The notes below the pieces were generated by a model, which ran no database searches, was not told the DNA's origin, and was given only the letters and a program-made list of their open reading frames with translations. The position numbers were made by a program, and so were the translations under genes. 64,000 nt of DNA from Rhodobacterales bacterium RIFCSPHIGHO2_02_FULL_62_130 (GTDB lineage Bacteria > Pseudomonadota > Alphaproteobacteria > Rhodobacterales > Rhodobacteraceae): NCBI GenBank assembly GCA_001828855.1, contig MHZT01000013.1:62001-126000 (forward strand). The letters run 5' to 3'. Position 1 is the first letter of the stretch; each line of letters opens with the position of its first letter. Positions 8,596-16,900 of this stretch are shown one piece after another.

Positions 8596-9083
8596 TTTTG
8601 GCAGCCCTGCTGCTGGCTGGCTGCGCGCAGCAAACCACGGTGACAGTGGGCCGCTATCGCCCTGAATCTGCCCCGATCTATTCCAGCGCCGTGCTGGATG
8701 CCTCGCGTCTTGCGGGGCGTTGGGTGCAGGTGGCGGGCTTTGGTCCTGAAGGCGGTTGCGCGCCGGGCGGGGCCGAGATTTCTCCGACCGCAACGGGGTT
8801 GCAGGTGGCCTATCGTCTGTGCCTGTCGGGGTCCGAATCCCGTGGTGCAGGCGTGATGCAACCCGACGGGCCGGGACGCTTTGTGGTGCCGGGGCAACCG
8901 GGGCCGTGGTGGGTGCTGTGGGCCGATGCGGATTACCGCACTCTGGTCATCGGCACGCCTTCGGGGCGGCTGGGATTCATCCTGAACCGCGACGGGGCTT
9001 TGCCGCCCGACCGGATGGTGGCCGCGCGCGAGATTCTCGACTGGAACGGCTATGATCTGGCGCGGATGCAGGTCTGGAACTAA
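8583..9083 (+). CDS. Lipocalin-like lipoprotein
   Basis: A 166-aa lipoprotein starting with GTG 8583 inside the preceding gene. Lipobox LLLAGC is near residues 9-14. The segment RLAGRWVQVAGFGPEGGCAPGG is the lipocalin first strand (G-x-W motif), and FVVPGQPGPWWVLWADADYRTLVIGTPSG matches the later strand of Blc-type bacterial lipocalins, with an Arg-containing end (GFILNRDG). Such proteins bind hydrophobic ligands at the outer membrane. The coupling with the Cys-rich lipoprotein suggests a joint envelope role. Confidence 0.75.
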   Translation: MYRLILAALLLAGCAQQTTVTVGRYRPESAPIYSSAVLDASRLAGRWVQVAGFGPEGGCAPGGAEISPTATGLQVAYRLCLSGSESRGAGVMQPDGPGRFVVPGQPGPWWVLWADADYRTLVIGTPSGRLGFILNRDGALPPDRMVAAREILDWNGYDLARMQVWN

Positions 9084-9095
9084 TCCAGACGGTTG

Positions 9096-9953
9096 CTAAT
9101 CCAGACTGGCGCGCAGGTCGCGCAGATGGCCCATGACCTCACGCGCGCCCAAGGGGGCTTCGCGCACCAGCCAGTCAAAATGCTGCGAGATGGATTGCAC
9201 GCGGGCCGGGTCACGAAAGCCGATGTAATGCCGCCCCAGATAGATCACCGCCAGATGCGGGCCAAACACGGTGACGGGGCTGGAATAGACCCGATGCGCG
9301 TCAAAGAGGTAAAGGCGGAGCGCGGGGTAAAGCTCGTCATAAAGCTGGATCAGGTGATCCAGTTGCGCGCGGCGCAACGGCAGGGGCAGGCCCGCCCAAT
9401 AGCCCGTGCCACTGGCAAAGCTGGCGACTTCATGCAGGGGCAGGGCGATTTCATAATCTGACCGCGCGCCGCGCATCCAGTGCAACTGGTCCTGAAACGC
9501 GGCAATCGCCTGACCTGCGCTGCGCCCCAGATGGTCGCGGTATTCCCATGCCACCAGATCGGGCAGTTTCAGCATATCGGGCAGGCTGGCGGGAACGTGG
9601 CGGATCTTGTAGCCCGCCGCCTCTTGGTGCCAACGGAAAATCTCGGCATCGAACAGGGCGCGGGGCGCTTCGGTCAGGGTGACAGAGGCGGCCAGAAGTT
9701 CGGCCACCGGTTCGGGGCGGCCCGCCAGCCCCAGAAGCCAATCGCAAGAGACATGCAGTGCCGTGGCGCAATCGGCGGCGGCTTGGGCATTGGGCAGGCG
9801 GGTGCCGGGGGCCAGCAGCGCCGAGATGGTGGAGCGGTCCACCCCCACCGCCCGCGCAAGGGCCGCTTGGCTGATACCCTTTTCCGCCATTGCCTGCGCC
9901 AGCCTTGCGCGGAACAGGGTGGCGCGATCGCGTTTGTCGATCATATCCGGCAT
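9096..9953 (-). CDS. XRE-type helix-turn-helix regulator with C-terminal sensor-like domain
   Basis: A 285-aa regulator. Residues about 13-68 form a Cro/CI helix-turn-helix (LAQAMAEKGISQAALARAVGVDRSTISALL). The remaining ~200 residues form a conserved domain seen in rhodobacterial XRE regulators (DQLHWMRGARSDYEIALPLHEVASF, then LPLPLRRAQLDHL, LYPALRLYLFDAHRVYSSPVTVFGP), whose ligand is unknown to me. It is transcribed divergently from the fatty-acid desaturase with 106 bp between, so it plausibly controls that gene and itself. It ends 12 bp after the convergent lipocalin gene. Confidence 0.85.
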   Translation of the reverse strand: MPDMIDKRDRATLFRARLAQAMAEKGISQAALARAVGVDRSTISALLAPGTRLPNAQAAADCATALHVSCDWLLGLAGRPEPVAELLAASVTLTEAPRALFDAEIFRWHQEAAGYKIRHVPASLPDMLKLPDLVAWEYRDHLGRSAGQAIAAFQDQLHWMRGARSDYEIALPLHEVASFASGTGYWAGLPLPLRRAQLDHLIQLYDELYPALRLYLFDAHRVYSSPVTVFGPHLAVIYLGRHYIGFRDPARVQSISQHFDWLVREAPLGAREVMGHLRDLRASLD

Positions 9954-10059
9954 ATGTTGTATATAATCACCAATGTTGATCTTATGCTGCGTATCCTTGG
10001 CATTTCATCACAGCTTGGCAAGGAGTAAACTTGGCACACCCCCTTGACCGGAGACAGAG

Positions 10060-10974
10060 ATGCCAGCCCGCGCGATAGAATGGCCCACGCTTGCCCTGCT
10101 GGCGCTGACTTATGTGGTCTGGGCCACGGGAACGCTGCTGTGGGAGGTGTCGGCGCTGCTGTCGCTGGTGTTGACCTCGATTGCCATCGCGCAATATTCC
10201 TCGTTGCAGCACGAGGTTCTGCACGGCCATCCCTTTGCCAATCAACGGCTGAATGAGGCGCTGGTGTTTCCGGCGTTTTCGCTGGTGGTTCCCTATATCC
10301 GGTTCCGGGATACCCATCTGGCGCATCATTATGATCCGAACCTGACCGATCCCTATGACGATGCGGAATCGAACTATCTTGATCCGGCAGTGTGGGAGCG
10401 CACGCCGCGCGTAATGCAAAAGCTGCTGCGGATCAATAACACGCTGCTGGGGCGGATGCTGTTGGGTCCGGCGATTGGAACCTATTACTTCGTGAAATCC
10501 GATCTTGCGCTGATCCGTGCGGGGGATCGCGGGATTGCGAAGGCGTGGGTGCTGAACGGGGTCGGTGTGGCTATGGTGCTGGCGTGGCTGCTGTCCTTTG
10601 GCACCATGCCGGTGCTGGCCTATGTGCTGGCGGCCTATATCGGCTATAGCCTGCTGAAGATCCGCACCTTTCTGGAACACCGCGCCCATGTCGCCTTTCG
10701 CGCCCGCACGGTGATTATCGAGGATCGCGGCCCGCTGTCGCTGTTGTTCCTGAACAACAATCTGCATGTCGTGCATCACATGCATCCGGCGGTGCCGTGG
10801 TATCACCTGCCCCGGATGTATGCCGCCAAGCGCGCGCATTACCAGCGCCGCAACGAGGCCTATGTCTACCGCAACTACGCGGAAATCTTTGCGAAATATC
10901 TGTTCAGGGCAAAAGATCCGGTGCCGCATCCGGTCTGGCCGGTGCGGAAGTCCGAAGCGCCGGATATGGAGTGA
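10060..10974 (+). CDS. Fatty acid desaturase family protein
   Basis: Membrane di-iron enzyme of 304 aa. The three histidine boxes are present in order: HEVLHGH near residue 49, HLAHH near residue 87 (within DTHLAHHYDP), and HVVHH near residue 236 (within NNNLHVVHHMHP). Four to five hydrophobic segments separate them. The pattern fits the short acyl-lipid desaturase/alkane-hydroxylase-like group rather than cytochrome b5 fusions. It likely modifies membrane lipid acyl chains or a carotenoid-like substrate. Control by the divergent XRE regulator is inferred. Confidence 0.87.
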   Translation: MPARAIEWPTLALLALTYVVWATGTLLWEVSALLSLVLTSIAIAQYSSLQHEVLHGHPFANQRLNEALVFPAFSLVVPYIRFRDTHLAHHYDPNLTDPYDDAESNYLDPAVWERTPRVMQKLLRINNTLLGRMLLGPAIGTYYFVKSDLALIRAGDRGIAKAWVLNGVGVAMVLAWLLSFGTMPVLAYVLAAYIGYSLLKIRTFLEHRAHVAFRARTVIIEDRGPLSLLFLNNNLHVVHHMHPAVPWYHLPRMYAAKRAHYQRRNEAYVYRNYAEIFAKYLFRAKDPVPHPVWPVRKSEAPDME

Positions 10975-11610
10975 TCAGACCAGCCGCCGGAAGGTGGGGG
11001 TGTCGGTCGAATTGTCAAAGAACGGCACGCCGGGCTGATCCGCGCCGCGCAGGATCGCGGTGACTTCGGCCAGAACCACCTCGGTGATAAAGGGCAGATC
11101 CAGCGCGCGGGCCTCGGCCAGACCGATCCAGTGCAGATGCGAAAGCTCGTCCGTGGCACCGGCGAATGTCTCAAGATCGCCGGTGGCACCTTCGGCATCG
11201 GCCAGAAAGAACCGCGCGTCAAAGCGGCGGCTACGGCCGGGCGGGGTGATGGCGCGGAACACAAAGCGCAAGGGATGGGCGGCAGACAGGGCGATGCCGG
11301 TTTCCTCGACCAACTCGCGCAGGGCGGCGGCGGCAAGGGTATCGGGGGCGGGGGCATCTGCGGGGCAGTTCAGGTGCAGGCGCGCGCGGCACAGATCGGT
11401 CAGGCTGTCCGCACGGGCGGCCAGATGGTCCTGACTGTCAACGCCGCCGCCCGGAAACACGTATTTCGAGGGCATGAACACCGCGCCCGCGCCGCGCTGA
11501 CCCATCAGGATCTGCCGGCCTTGCGGGCTGCTGCGCCACAGGATCACCGTGGCGGCAGGCCGGATCGCTGTGGGGTCACTCACCTGCAACGACCGGACCG
11601 CCAAAGCCAT
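10975..11610 (-). CDS. NUDIX hydrolase
   Basis: A 211-aa Nudix protein, abutting the convergent desaturase gene. The opening ATVILWRSSPQGRQILMGQRG is the usual first strand, YVFPGGGVDSQDHLAAR gives the glycine-rich region, and AAALRELVEETGIAL is the Nudix-box helix with the R-E-x2-E-E-x-G-hydrophobic core. The long insertion between glycine loop and helix, and the later DARFFLADAEGATGDLETFAGATDELSHLHWIG, resemble the NUDT7/19-like subgroup acting on CoA-type substrates, but that is a guess. It overlaps the DUF983 gene by 35 bp on the same strand. Confidence 0.87.
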   Translation of the reverse strand: MALAVRSLQVSDPTAIRPAATVILWRSSPQGRQILMGQRGAGAVFMPSKYVFPGGGVDSQDHLAARADSLTDLCRARLHLNCPADAPAPDTLAAAALRELVEETGIALSAAHPLRFVFRAITPPGRSRRFDARFFLADAEGATGDLETFAGATDELSHLHWIGLAEARALDLPFITEVVLAEVTAILRGADQPGVPFFDNSTDTPTFRRLV

Positions 11611-11986
11611 GCATGCGCTTGGCCCATTGGATCGCCACCAGCACGCCTTTCAGGCGCGGCAGCAAATACAGCGACAAGGCCACCGTCCCCACCGAGAACA
11701 CCGCCGCCAAGGTCAAAGGCTCGGGCCGCCAATGGGTGAAGACAACCATGATCAGCGGGGCCATCAGATGCCCCACGATCAGGATGGTCAGGTAGGCGGG
11801 ACCATCGTCGGCGCGCTGGTGGTGGAATTCCTCGGCGCAGACGGGGCAGCTTTCGCGCACCTTCAGATAGCCGCGCAGCAAAGGGCCGGAACCGCAGCAG
11901 GGGCAGCGCCTCCGCCAGCCTCGCCGCAGGGCAGGCCAGAACGGGCGCTCTTCTTCGGACAAATCGACAGGGCTGGTCTGGGGCAT
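11576..11986 (-). CDS. DUF983 family membrane protein
   Basis: A 136-aa protein with an N-terminal zinc-ribbon-like part (RRCPCCGSGPLLRGYLKVRESCPVCAEEF: two Cys pairs near residues 29-55) followed by two transmembrane helices. This is the compact DUF983 architecture common in alphaproteobacteria; its function is not established. The Nudix gene starts inside its 3' end, indicating an operon of the two. Confidence 0.88.
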   Translation of the reverse strand: MPQTSPVDLSEEERPFWPALRRGWRRRCPCCGSGPLLRGYLKVRESCPVCAEEFHHQRADDGPAYLTILIVGHLMAPLIMVVFTHWRPEPLTLAAVFSVGTVALSLYLLPRLKGVLVAIQWAKRMHGFGGPVVAGE

Positions 11987-12175
11987 CGCGGTGTTTCCTT
12001 GGTGTCAGCCCGCTTTCATAAGGGGAAACGCAGCGAAAGTTGAGGGGGTTTCGTCCCCAGTGCGTCTTTGTCGCATTTTCTTTCGAAAGCAGCGACGGAA
12101 CCGGAAAGCCGTGGCGTTTATCCAGGTATGAAAGCGACGGCAGGAACGTCCGTTGCTGCAACCGGAGACATCCAG

Positions 12176-12733
12176 ATGACCCCGACTTTGAAACTGAACG
12201 TGTTGACCTTTGCCGCTGTGCTTGCGGCCAGCCTTGGCTCGGTTGCGGTGGCCGAGAATATGCCGATGGGCGGTGATATGCAGGGTGGCGGCATGCGCGA
12301 GGGTGGTCCGTTTCTGAACTTTGACCAGATCGACGCCGACAAGGATGGCAAGATCACGCTGGCCGAGATGGAGGCCTTCCGCGCCGCCCGCTTTGCTGCG
12401 GCCGATACCAATGGCGACGGCAACCTGTCGGCCGAGGAGCTGGTGGCCATGCATGCGGCCGAACGCGCGGCGCGGGAATTGCAGCGCAGCGCGGATATGA
12501 TCGCAAAGTTCGACACGAACGCCGATGGTGTGTTGAGCGCGGAGGAACTGCCGCAACCCGGCAATGCGACAAACATGTTCGAGCGCATTGATACCGACAA
12601 GGACGGGGCCATTTCCAAGGCCGAGGCCGATGCGGCCAAAGCAGCGATGGCCGAGCATCGCGGCAAAGGTAAGGGCCATGGCAAACGTCACGGCTGGATG
12701 TGGGGTTGGGGCGACGAGGGCGATGATAACTAA
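12176..12733 (+). CDS. Secreted EF-hand calcium-binding protein
   Basis: A 185-aa protein with signal peptide (LNVLTFAAVLAASLGSVAVA) and four EF-hand loops: DADKDGKITLAE, DTNGDGNLSAEE, DTNADGVLSAEE and DTDKDGAISKAE. Each keeps D-x-D/N-x-D/N-G-x-I/L-S/T-x2-E, so four Ca2+ ions could bind. The tail is basic and Gly/His/Trp-rich (HRGKGKGHGKRHGWMWGWG). Start ATG 12176 is preceded by CCGGAGA. It lies 79 bp before an ECF sigma gene, separated by a terminator-like hairpin, so it is probably its own unit. Confidence 0.88.
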   Translation: MTPTLKLNVLTFAAVLAASLGSVAVAENMPMGGDMQGGGMREGGPFLNFDQIDADKDGKITLAEMEAFRAARFAAADTNGDGNLSAEELVAMHAAERAARELQRSADMIAKFDTNADGVLSAEELPQPGNATNMFERIDTDKDGAISKAEADAAKAAMAEHRGKGKGHGKRHGWMWGWGDEGDDN

Positions 12734-12746
12734 GCCCTGATGCATC

Positions 12747-12773
12747 CCCTGTCCGGTGCCTTGCCGGACAGGG
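12747..12773 (+). terminator. Stem-loop after the EF-hand gene
   Basis: CCCTGTCCGG (12747-12756) pairs perfectly with CCGGACAGGG (12764-12773) across a 7-nt loop and is followed by only TTT, so it is terminator-like but weak in its T-tract. Confidence 0.6.
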
Positions 12774-12812
12774 TTTGCGCCAGCAGCCCGACAGGGCTAC
12801 ACCTGCGACAGG

Positions 12813-13409
12813 ATGACCATGCCCCGCGACACCCTTGCCGATCTGTCTGACGAGTCGCTTCTGGTGCTTTATGCCAACAGCGATCCCGATGCGGCACGTC
12901 TGTTGACGGGGCGGCTTTTGCCGCGTGTGCTGGGCTATGCGACGCGCCTTCTGGGCGATCGGGCCGAGGCTGAGGATGTGGCGCAAGATGCCATGATGCG
13001 GCTGTGGCGGATTGCACCCGACTGGCGGACGGGCGAGGCGGCGGTGGCGACATGGCTTTACCGCGTTGTGACCAACCTTTGCACCGACCGGCAGCGCGCG
13101 CGGATGCGCCGTCGCTCGGATGCGTTAGAGGATGTGCCGGAACCGGCGGATGATGCCGCCAGCGCCGAGGCGGGGCTGATCGAAGCCGACCGGATGGCGG
13201 CCCTTCAGACCGCGCTGGACAGTCTGCCCGACAGGCAGCGTCAGGCAGTGGTGCTGCGCCATATCGAGGGCATGACCAACCCCGAGATTGCTGCGATCCT
13301 TGAGATCGGGGTCGAGGCGGTGGAAAGTCTGACGGCGCGGGGAAAACGCGCGCTTTCGCTGGCTCTTGCGGGGCAAAGACAAGCGCTTGGCTATGAGGAG
13401 AACGTGTAA
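12813..13409 (+). CDS. ECF-type RNA polymerase sigma factor
   Basis: A 198-aa sigma-70 family factor of the ECF group. Region 2 includes ARLLGDRAEAEDVAQDAMMRLW and ATWLYRVVTNLCTDRQR; region 4 is LDSLPDRQRQAVVLRHIEGMTNPEIAAILEIGVEAVESL, an HTH that reads the -35 element. I use ATG 12813 with ACAGG just upstream; the in-frame codons further 5' lie over the terminator hairpin. The next gene begins in a TAATG overlap and encodes a small membrane protein, which could be its anti-sigma factor, and the third gene encodes a metal-sensor-like protein. Together they look like an envelope or metal stress module. Confidence 0.9.
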   Translation: MTMPRDTLADLSDESLLVLYANSDPDAARLLTGRLLPRVLGYATRLLGDRAEAEDVAQDAMMRLWRIAPDWRTGEAAVATWLYRVVTNLCTDRQRARMRRRSDALEDVPEPADDAASAEAGLIEADRMAALQTALDSLPDRQRQAVVLRHIEGMTNPEIAAILEIGVEAVESLTARGKRALSLALAGQRQALGYEENV

Positions 13410-13768
13410 TGACCGGATTTAGCGATGATCTGGACGACCTGTTCGCGCAGGCCAAGACCGGAACGATGGAGCCGTCCGGCGATCTGATGGCGCGGGTTCT
13501 GGCCGATGCGGCGCGCGTTCAGCCACAGCCCCAGACGGCCCGCCGCTTTGAACCAACCCGCAATCTTGGGGTCTGGGCCGGATTGGCGGCGCTGTTTGGC
13601 GGGGGCGGGGCGCTTGCAGGGCTTGGTTCGGCGGCGGTGGCGGGGTTGTTGATCGGCTTTGTGCAGCCGACCTCGCTGACAGCCCTTGCCGATGCGTGGT
13701 CGGGCGAAACCCAATTGGACAGTGTTGATCTGATGCCGGGCATTGATGCCCTTCTGACAGAGGAATGA
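13409..13768 (+). CDS. Small single-pass membrane protein, candidate anti-sigma factor
   Basis: A 119-aa protein starting in a TAATG overlap with the sigma gene. An N-terminal cytoplasmic part (~50 residues, FSDDLDDLFAQAKTGTMEPSGDLMARVLADA) precedes one hydrophobic glycine/alanine-rich segment (residues about 52-84) and a short acidic tail. The topology and coupling suggest membrane sequestration of the sigma factor, but it has no zinc-finger HxxxCxxC motif, so that role is inferred from position only. Confidence 0.7.
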   Translation: MTGFSDDLDDLFAQAKTGTMEPSGDLMARVLADAARVQPQPQTARRFEPTRNLGVWAGLAALFGGGGALAGLGSAAVAGLLIGFVQPTSLTALADAWSGETQLDSVDLMPGIDALLTEE

Positions 13769-13772
13769 TCGG

Positions 13773-14267
13773 ATGAGCGATCTTCAAACCCCCGATAGCA
13801 AAGCCCGCAGCGACAAGACCTCCAAACGGTTGCGTTGGGCGCTTGCCGCATCGCTTGCGGTTAACCTTGCGGTGGCGGGCATGGTGATCGGGGCGCGGTT
13901 CCATAACGATGGCCCGCGCGGCGGCTTTGCGCGCGAGTTGAACTTCGGTGCCTTTACCGAAGCCCTGTCGCACGAGGACCGCGACAAGTTGCGCGCCGCC
14001 GTGATGGCCAAGGCCCCCGACATGCGCGCGGCGCGCCGACAGATGCGCGAAGACATGGCGGCGGTGCTGGCAGCCCTGCGCGCCACGCCCTTCGACGCAA
14101 ATGCACTGGAAGCCGCGCTTTCGGTGCAAAACCGGCGTATGGCCAGCCAGTTGGAACTGGGCCAAGGCCTGCTGCGCGAATTTCTGCTGTCAATGAGCGC
14201 AGAGGCCCGCAGCGCCTTTGCCGACCGTCTGGAAGACCGGTTGCGGCGGGGCGGTGACAAGCCTTAG
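13773..14267 (+). CDS. Periplasmic heavy-metal sensor-like protein (CpxP/ZraP-like)
   Basis: A 164-aa protein anchored by an N-terminal transmembrane helix (LRWALAASLAVNLAVAGMVIGARF). The rest is helical and Arg/Gln-rich (EDRDKLRAAVMAKAPDMRAARRQMREDMAAVLAALRATPF ... LRREFLLSMSAEARSAF type), as in the Metal_resist/CpxP-like family. It follows the membrane protein by 4 bp and completes the sigma-factor operon. Its last four bases overlap the convergent cyclase gene. Periplasmic sensing is inferred from the family. Confidence 0.8.
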   Translation: MSDLQTPDSKARSDKTSKRLRWALAASLAVNLAVAGMVIGARFHNDGPRGGFARELNFGAFTEALSHEDRDKLRAAVMAKAPDMRAARRQMREDMAAVLAALRATPFDANALEAALSVQNRRMASQLELGQGLLREFLLSMSAEARSAFADRLEDRLRRGGDKP

Positions 14268-15646
14268 GCCGCACGACCCGCAATCGTGACCTGATTGCGC
14301 CCGCCGGTCTTGGATACCAGCAGCGCGCGGTCGGCGCGGTTCACGATGTCCGACACGGCATCCACCGGCAACGGCGCAGCGCCTTCGGTGCTGATGGCAA
14401 GGCCGATCGACACGGTGACCTGCAGGCTGCCACCGTCCCGCAGCATCACGGGTTTCTCCTCGACGACATGGCACAGCCGTTCGGCGACGGTGCGGGCCTC
14501 GGCCAAGGTGGTTTCGGGCAGGGCGATCAGAAATTCCTCGCCGCCGATCCGCGCCAGCACATCGCCACCGCGCAGGTTATGGGCAAGACGGTTCGCCACC
14601 TCGACCAGCACATCATCACCAGCGGCATGGCCCCAACGGTCATTGACGGATTTGAAGCGGTCCAGATCGACCACCATCACCGCAAATGCCGCCGATGCCT
14701 TGCGCGCACGCTCGCAGATTGCCGAGAGTTGCGCGATGCCATAGCGGCGGTTGTGCAATCCTGTCAGCGGATCAATAACGGCGAGCCGCAGCCCGTCCTG
14801 CACCGAGGCCCGCATCCGGTCGCCTTCGCGTTTGCGCGTCAGAAGGCGGGTGATCCGCAGCGCCAGTTCCTGCGCGGGAACCGCAGGGCTGACCATATCA
14901 TGCGCGCCCAGATCATAGGCCATTGCCGCGACCATCCCTGCCGGTTCTTGCGGGGTGTAAAGGCAGAACGCGGCGTTACGTGTGTTCAGGCGGCTGCGAA
15001 GCTCTGACATCAGATGCAGACCGCTGCCCGCCCCCGCAAGCTCTGCCTCGATCACAAAGACATCCGGTCCGCCGCCGTCCTTCAGGCCTTCGGAAAGGGC
15101 GTCATCGGCAGTCATCGTCACCACATGGTCGCGGCAATGCCCCGACAGATCGCGGCGCATCATCATGGCCGTTTCGGGCCGCGCGGTGATCAGGGCGATC
15201 AGGCCGGGCATCTCAAACGCCGTGGCCGGTTCGGCAAGGCCGATCAGCGCCAGCCCCTCTTGTCCGCCCAACGCATCCCGTGACCGCATAAAGCTGCGGA
15301 TACGTGCCAGAAGGGTTTGGTCGTCGACGGGTTTGCTCAGGAATTCATCCGCTCCGGCGCGAAATGCGGCAGCCCGCGCCGCCACATCCCGACTGGCGGA
15401 AAAGATCACCACCGGAATCGCGCGGGTGACCGGATCGGCCCGCAAGGCGGTTAAAACCTCGACGCCGGACATATCGGGCAGCGCAAGATCGAGCAGGATC
15501 AGATCGGGGTGTTCGGTCATGGCGGCCCGCAGGCATTCCGCGCCATCGGCCGCCATCACAGGCCGATAGCCAGCTGCGTTCAGCTTCACCTTCATGACGA
15601 TGCGGTTTGCCGCCACATCATCCACTATGAGGATCTTGCCAACCAT
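14264..15646 (-). CDS. PleD-like response regulator diguanylate cyclase (REC-REC-GGDEF)
   Basis: A 460-aa cytoplasmic enzyme making cyclic di-GMP. Receiver 1 (residues about 3-120) has the acidic pair in IVDDVAANR, the phospho-Asp in LILLDLALPDMSG and Lys in FLSKPVDD. Receiver 2 (about 145-265) lacks a clear phospho-acceptor, as in PleD. The GGDEF domain ends the protein with LARIGGEEFLIALPE and an inhibitory-site RGGD five residues before it, so product inhibition is expected. No cognate kinase is nearby. The order and lengths match PleD, but orthology is not proven. Confidence 0.92.
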   Translation of the reverse strand: MVGKILIVDDVAANRIVMKVKLNAAGYRPVMAADGAECLRAAMTEHPDLILLDLALPDMSGVEVLTALRADPVTRAIPVVIFSASRDVAARAAAFRAGADEFLSKPVDDQTLLARIRSFMRSRDALGGQEGLALIGLAEPATAFEMPGLIALITARPETAMMMRRDLSGHCRDHVVTMTADDALSEGLKDGGGPDVFVIEAELAGAGSGLHLMSELRSRLNTRNAAFCLYTPQEPAGMVAAMAYDLGAHDMVSPAVPAQELALRITRLLTRKREGDRMRASVQDGLRLAVIDPLTGLHNRRYGIAQLSAICERARKASAAFAVMVVDLDRFKSVNDRWGHAAGDDVLVEVANRLAHNLRGGDVLARIGGEEFLIALPETTLAEARTVAERLCHVVEEKPVMLRDGGSLQVTVSIGLAISTEGAAPLPVDAVSDIVNRADRALLVSKTGGRNQVTIAGRAA

Positions 15647-15779
15647 CCCGAAACGACCTGCTTTACCTGCCCATCCGATAGCGTCAATCTGGCGCTCAAT
15701 AGGTTAAGGAATCCTTTCCAAAACCGTAACGAAGCACATTCAATTCGAAGGTTTTCTGCGGAAAACTTGGGGAAAGCCG

Positions 15780-16061
15780 ATGAATCAGCAAGAGTCCGCC
15801 GAAACACTGGCCATTCAGGCGTTAACCTGGCTGGTCGGTCAGCCCGAGGATCTGGGGGCGTTTCTGGCGGCGTCGGGGGCCAGCGGGGCAGAATTGGGCC
15901 AGCTTGCGGCTGAGCCTGCCTTTCTGGGGGCGGTGCTGGATTTCCTGCTTGAAGCAGATAGCCGCGTGATCGCCTTTTGTGACAGCGCTGCTTTGCCTTA
16001 TACCGCGCCCATGCAGGCCAGCGCCGCCCTTCCGGGCGGGCGCGAGTGGCACTGGACTTGA
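15780..16061 (+). CDS. DUF3572 family protein
   Basis: A 93-aa acidic, helical protein: ETLAIQALTWLVGQPEDLGAFLAASGASGAELG, then LDFLLEADSRVIAFCDS. This is the full DUF3572 pattern, a small alphaproteobacterial family of unknown function usually found by itself or near response regulators. It is divergent from the PleD-like gene and 24 bp before the HAD gene. Confidence 0.88.
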   Translation: MNQQESAETLAIQALTWLVGQPEDLGAFLAASGASGAELGQLAAEPAFLGAVLDFLLEADSRVIAFCDSAALPYTAPMQASAALPGGREWHWT

Positions 16062-16085
16062 ACGAAACTGCCTGAGGGACTCCCC

Positions 16086-16781
16086 ATGCTTGATGCGCTG
16101 ATTTTTGACAAAGACGGCACGCTATTTGATTTTCGCGCCAGTTGGGGGGCGTGGACGCGCAGCCTGCTTGCGGTGCTGACAACGGACGAGGCCAGCGCGC
16201 GCGCGCTGGGGCGGGTGTTGGGGTTTGATACTGTGACAGGCGATTTTTCGCCCGACAGCCCTGTGATTGCCCAGACTGTCCCCGAGATTTCCGCCGTGAT
16301 CCTGCCGCATGTGCAGGGACACAGCCTGCAAAGCCTGACCGACTTCATGACGACGCTTTCTGCCGAGGCGCCGATGGTGCCTGCGGTCGATCTGCGGGCG
16401 GTGCTGGGCGGGCTGAAGGCGCGGGGAATGACGCTGGGTCTTGCCACCAATGACAGCGAGGTGCCTGCGCGGGCGCATCTGGCAGGGGCGGGGGTGCTGG
16501 AGTTGTTCGATTTCGTGGCGGGCTGCGATTCAGGTTGGGGGGGCAAGCCTGCGCCGGGGCAGCTTTTGGCCTTTGTCGCAGCACATGGGCTGGACCCTGC
16601 GCGCACCGCGATGGTGGGCGACAGCAAGCATGATCTGGACGCAGGCCGCGCCGCTGGCATGAAGGCGGTGGCGGTGCTGACGGGGATTGCAACCCGCGCC
16701 GATCTGGCTCCGCATGCCGATGTGGTGCTGGCCGATATCACCGGACTTGCGGGGTGGATTGACGGTTTGAACCACGGCTGA
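16086..16781 (+). CDS. HAD-superfamily hydrolase (phosphoglycolate phosphatase-like)
   Basis: A 231-aa HAD phosphatase. Motif I is LIFDKDGTLFDF, where the nucleophile Asp is followed by Lys instead of the usual x-Asp spacing (D-K-D-G-T-L is retained); motif II is the Thr in LGLATNDSE; motif III/IV is MVGDSKHDLDAGRAAGM. A helical cap domain lies between residues about 20 and 85. It resembles Gph/PhnX-type HADs and probably dephosphorylates a small metabolite. Start ATG 16086 is close behind the DUF3572 gene. Confidence 0.88.
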   Translation: MLDALIFDKDGTLFDFRASWGAWTRSLLAVLTTDEASARALGRVLGFDTVTGDFSPDSPVIAQTVPEISAVILPHVQGHSLQSLTDFMTTLSAEAPMVPAVDLRAVLGGLKARGMTLGLATNDSEVPARAHLAGAGVLELFDFVAGCDSGWGGKPAPGQLLAFVAAHGLDPARTAMVGDSKHDLDAGRAAGMKAVAVLTGIATRADLAPHADVVLADITGLAGWIDGLNHG

Positions 16782-16800
16782 GAGGGGGTGCCGCCAAAAA

Positions 16801-16816
16801 CGACGCTTTTGCGTCG
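16801..16816. terminator. Short hairpin between HAD and MttB-like genes
   Basis: CGACGC-TTTT-GCGTCG forms a perfect 6-bp stem. A run of five A lies just before it on the plus strand, so the T-tract is on the minus-strand side; for the plus-strand HAD gene it is only a weak terminator candidate. Confidence 0.4.
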
Positions 16817-16900
16817 GTAATGGAGTGCGCGTTGCCCCCTGCTTTCGTCCATCTTGCCGGTAACAGCGGTCATACCCGCCATTTGCCTATGGAGATCACG

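Noticed and set aside
16820-16900. Longer N-terminus for the MttB-like protein starting at 16820
   Set aside because: The extra residues overlap the hairpin region, do not resemble the family, and a good ribosome site precedes ATG 16901.
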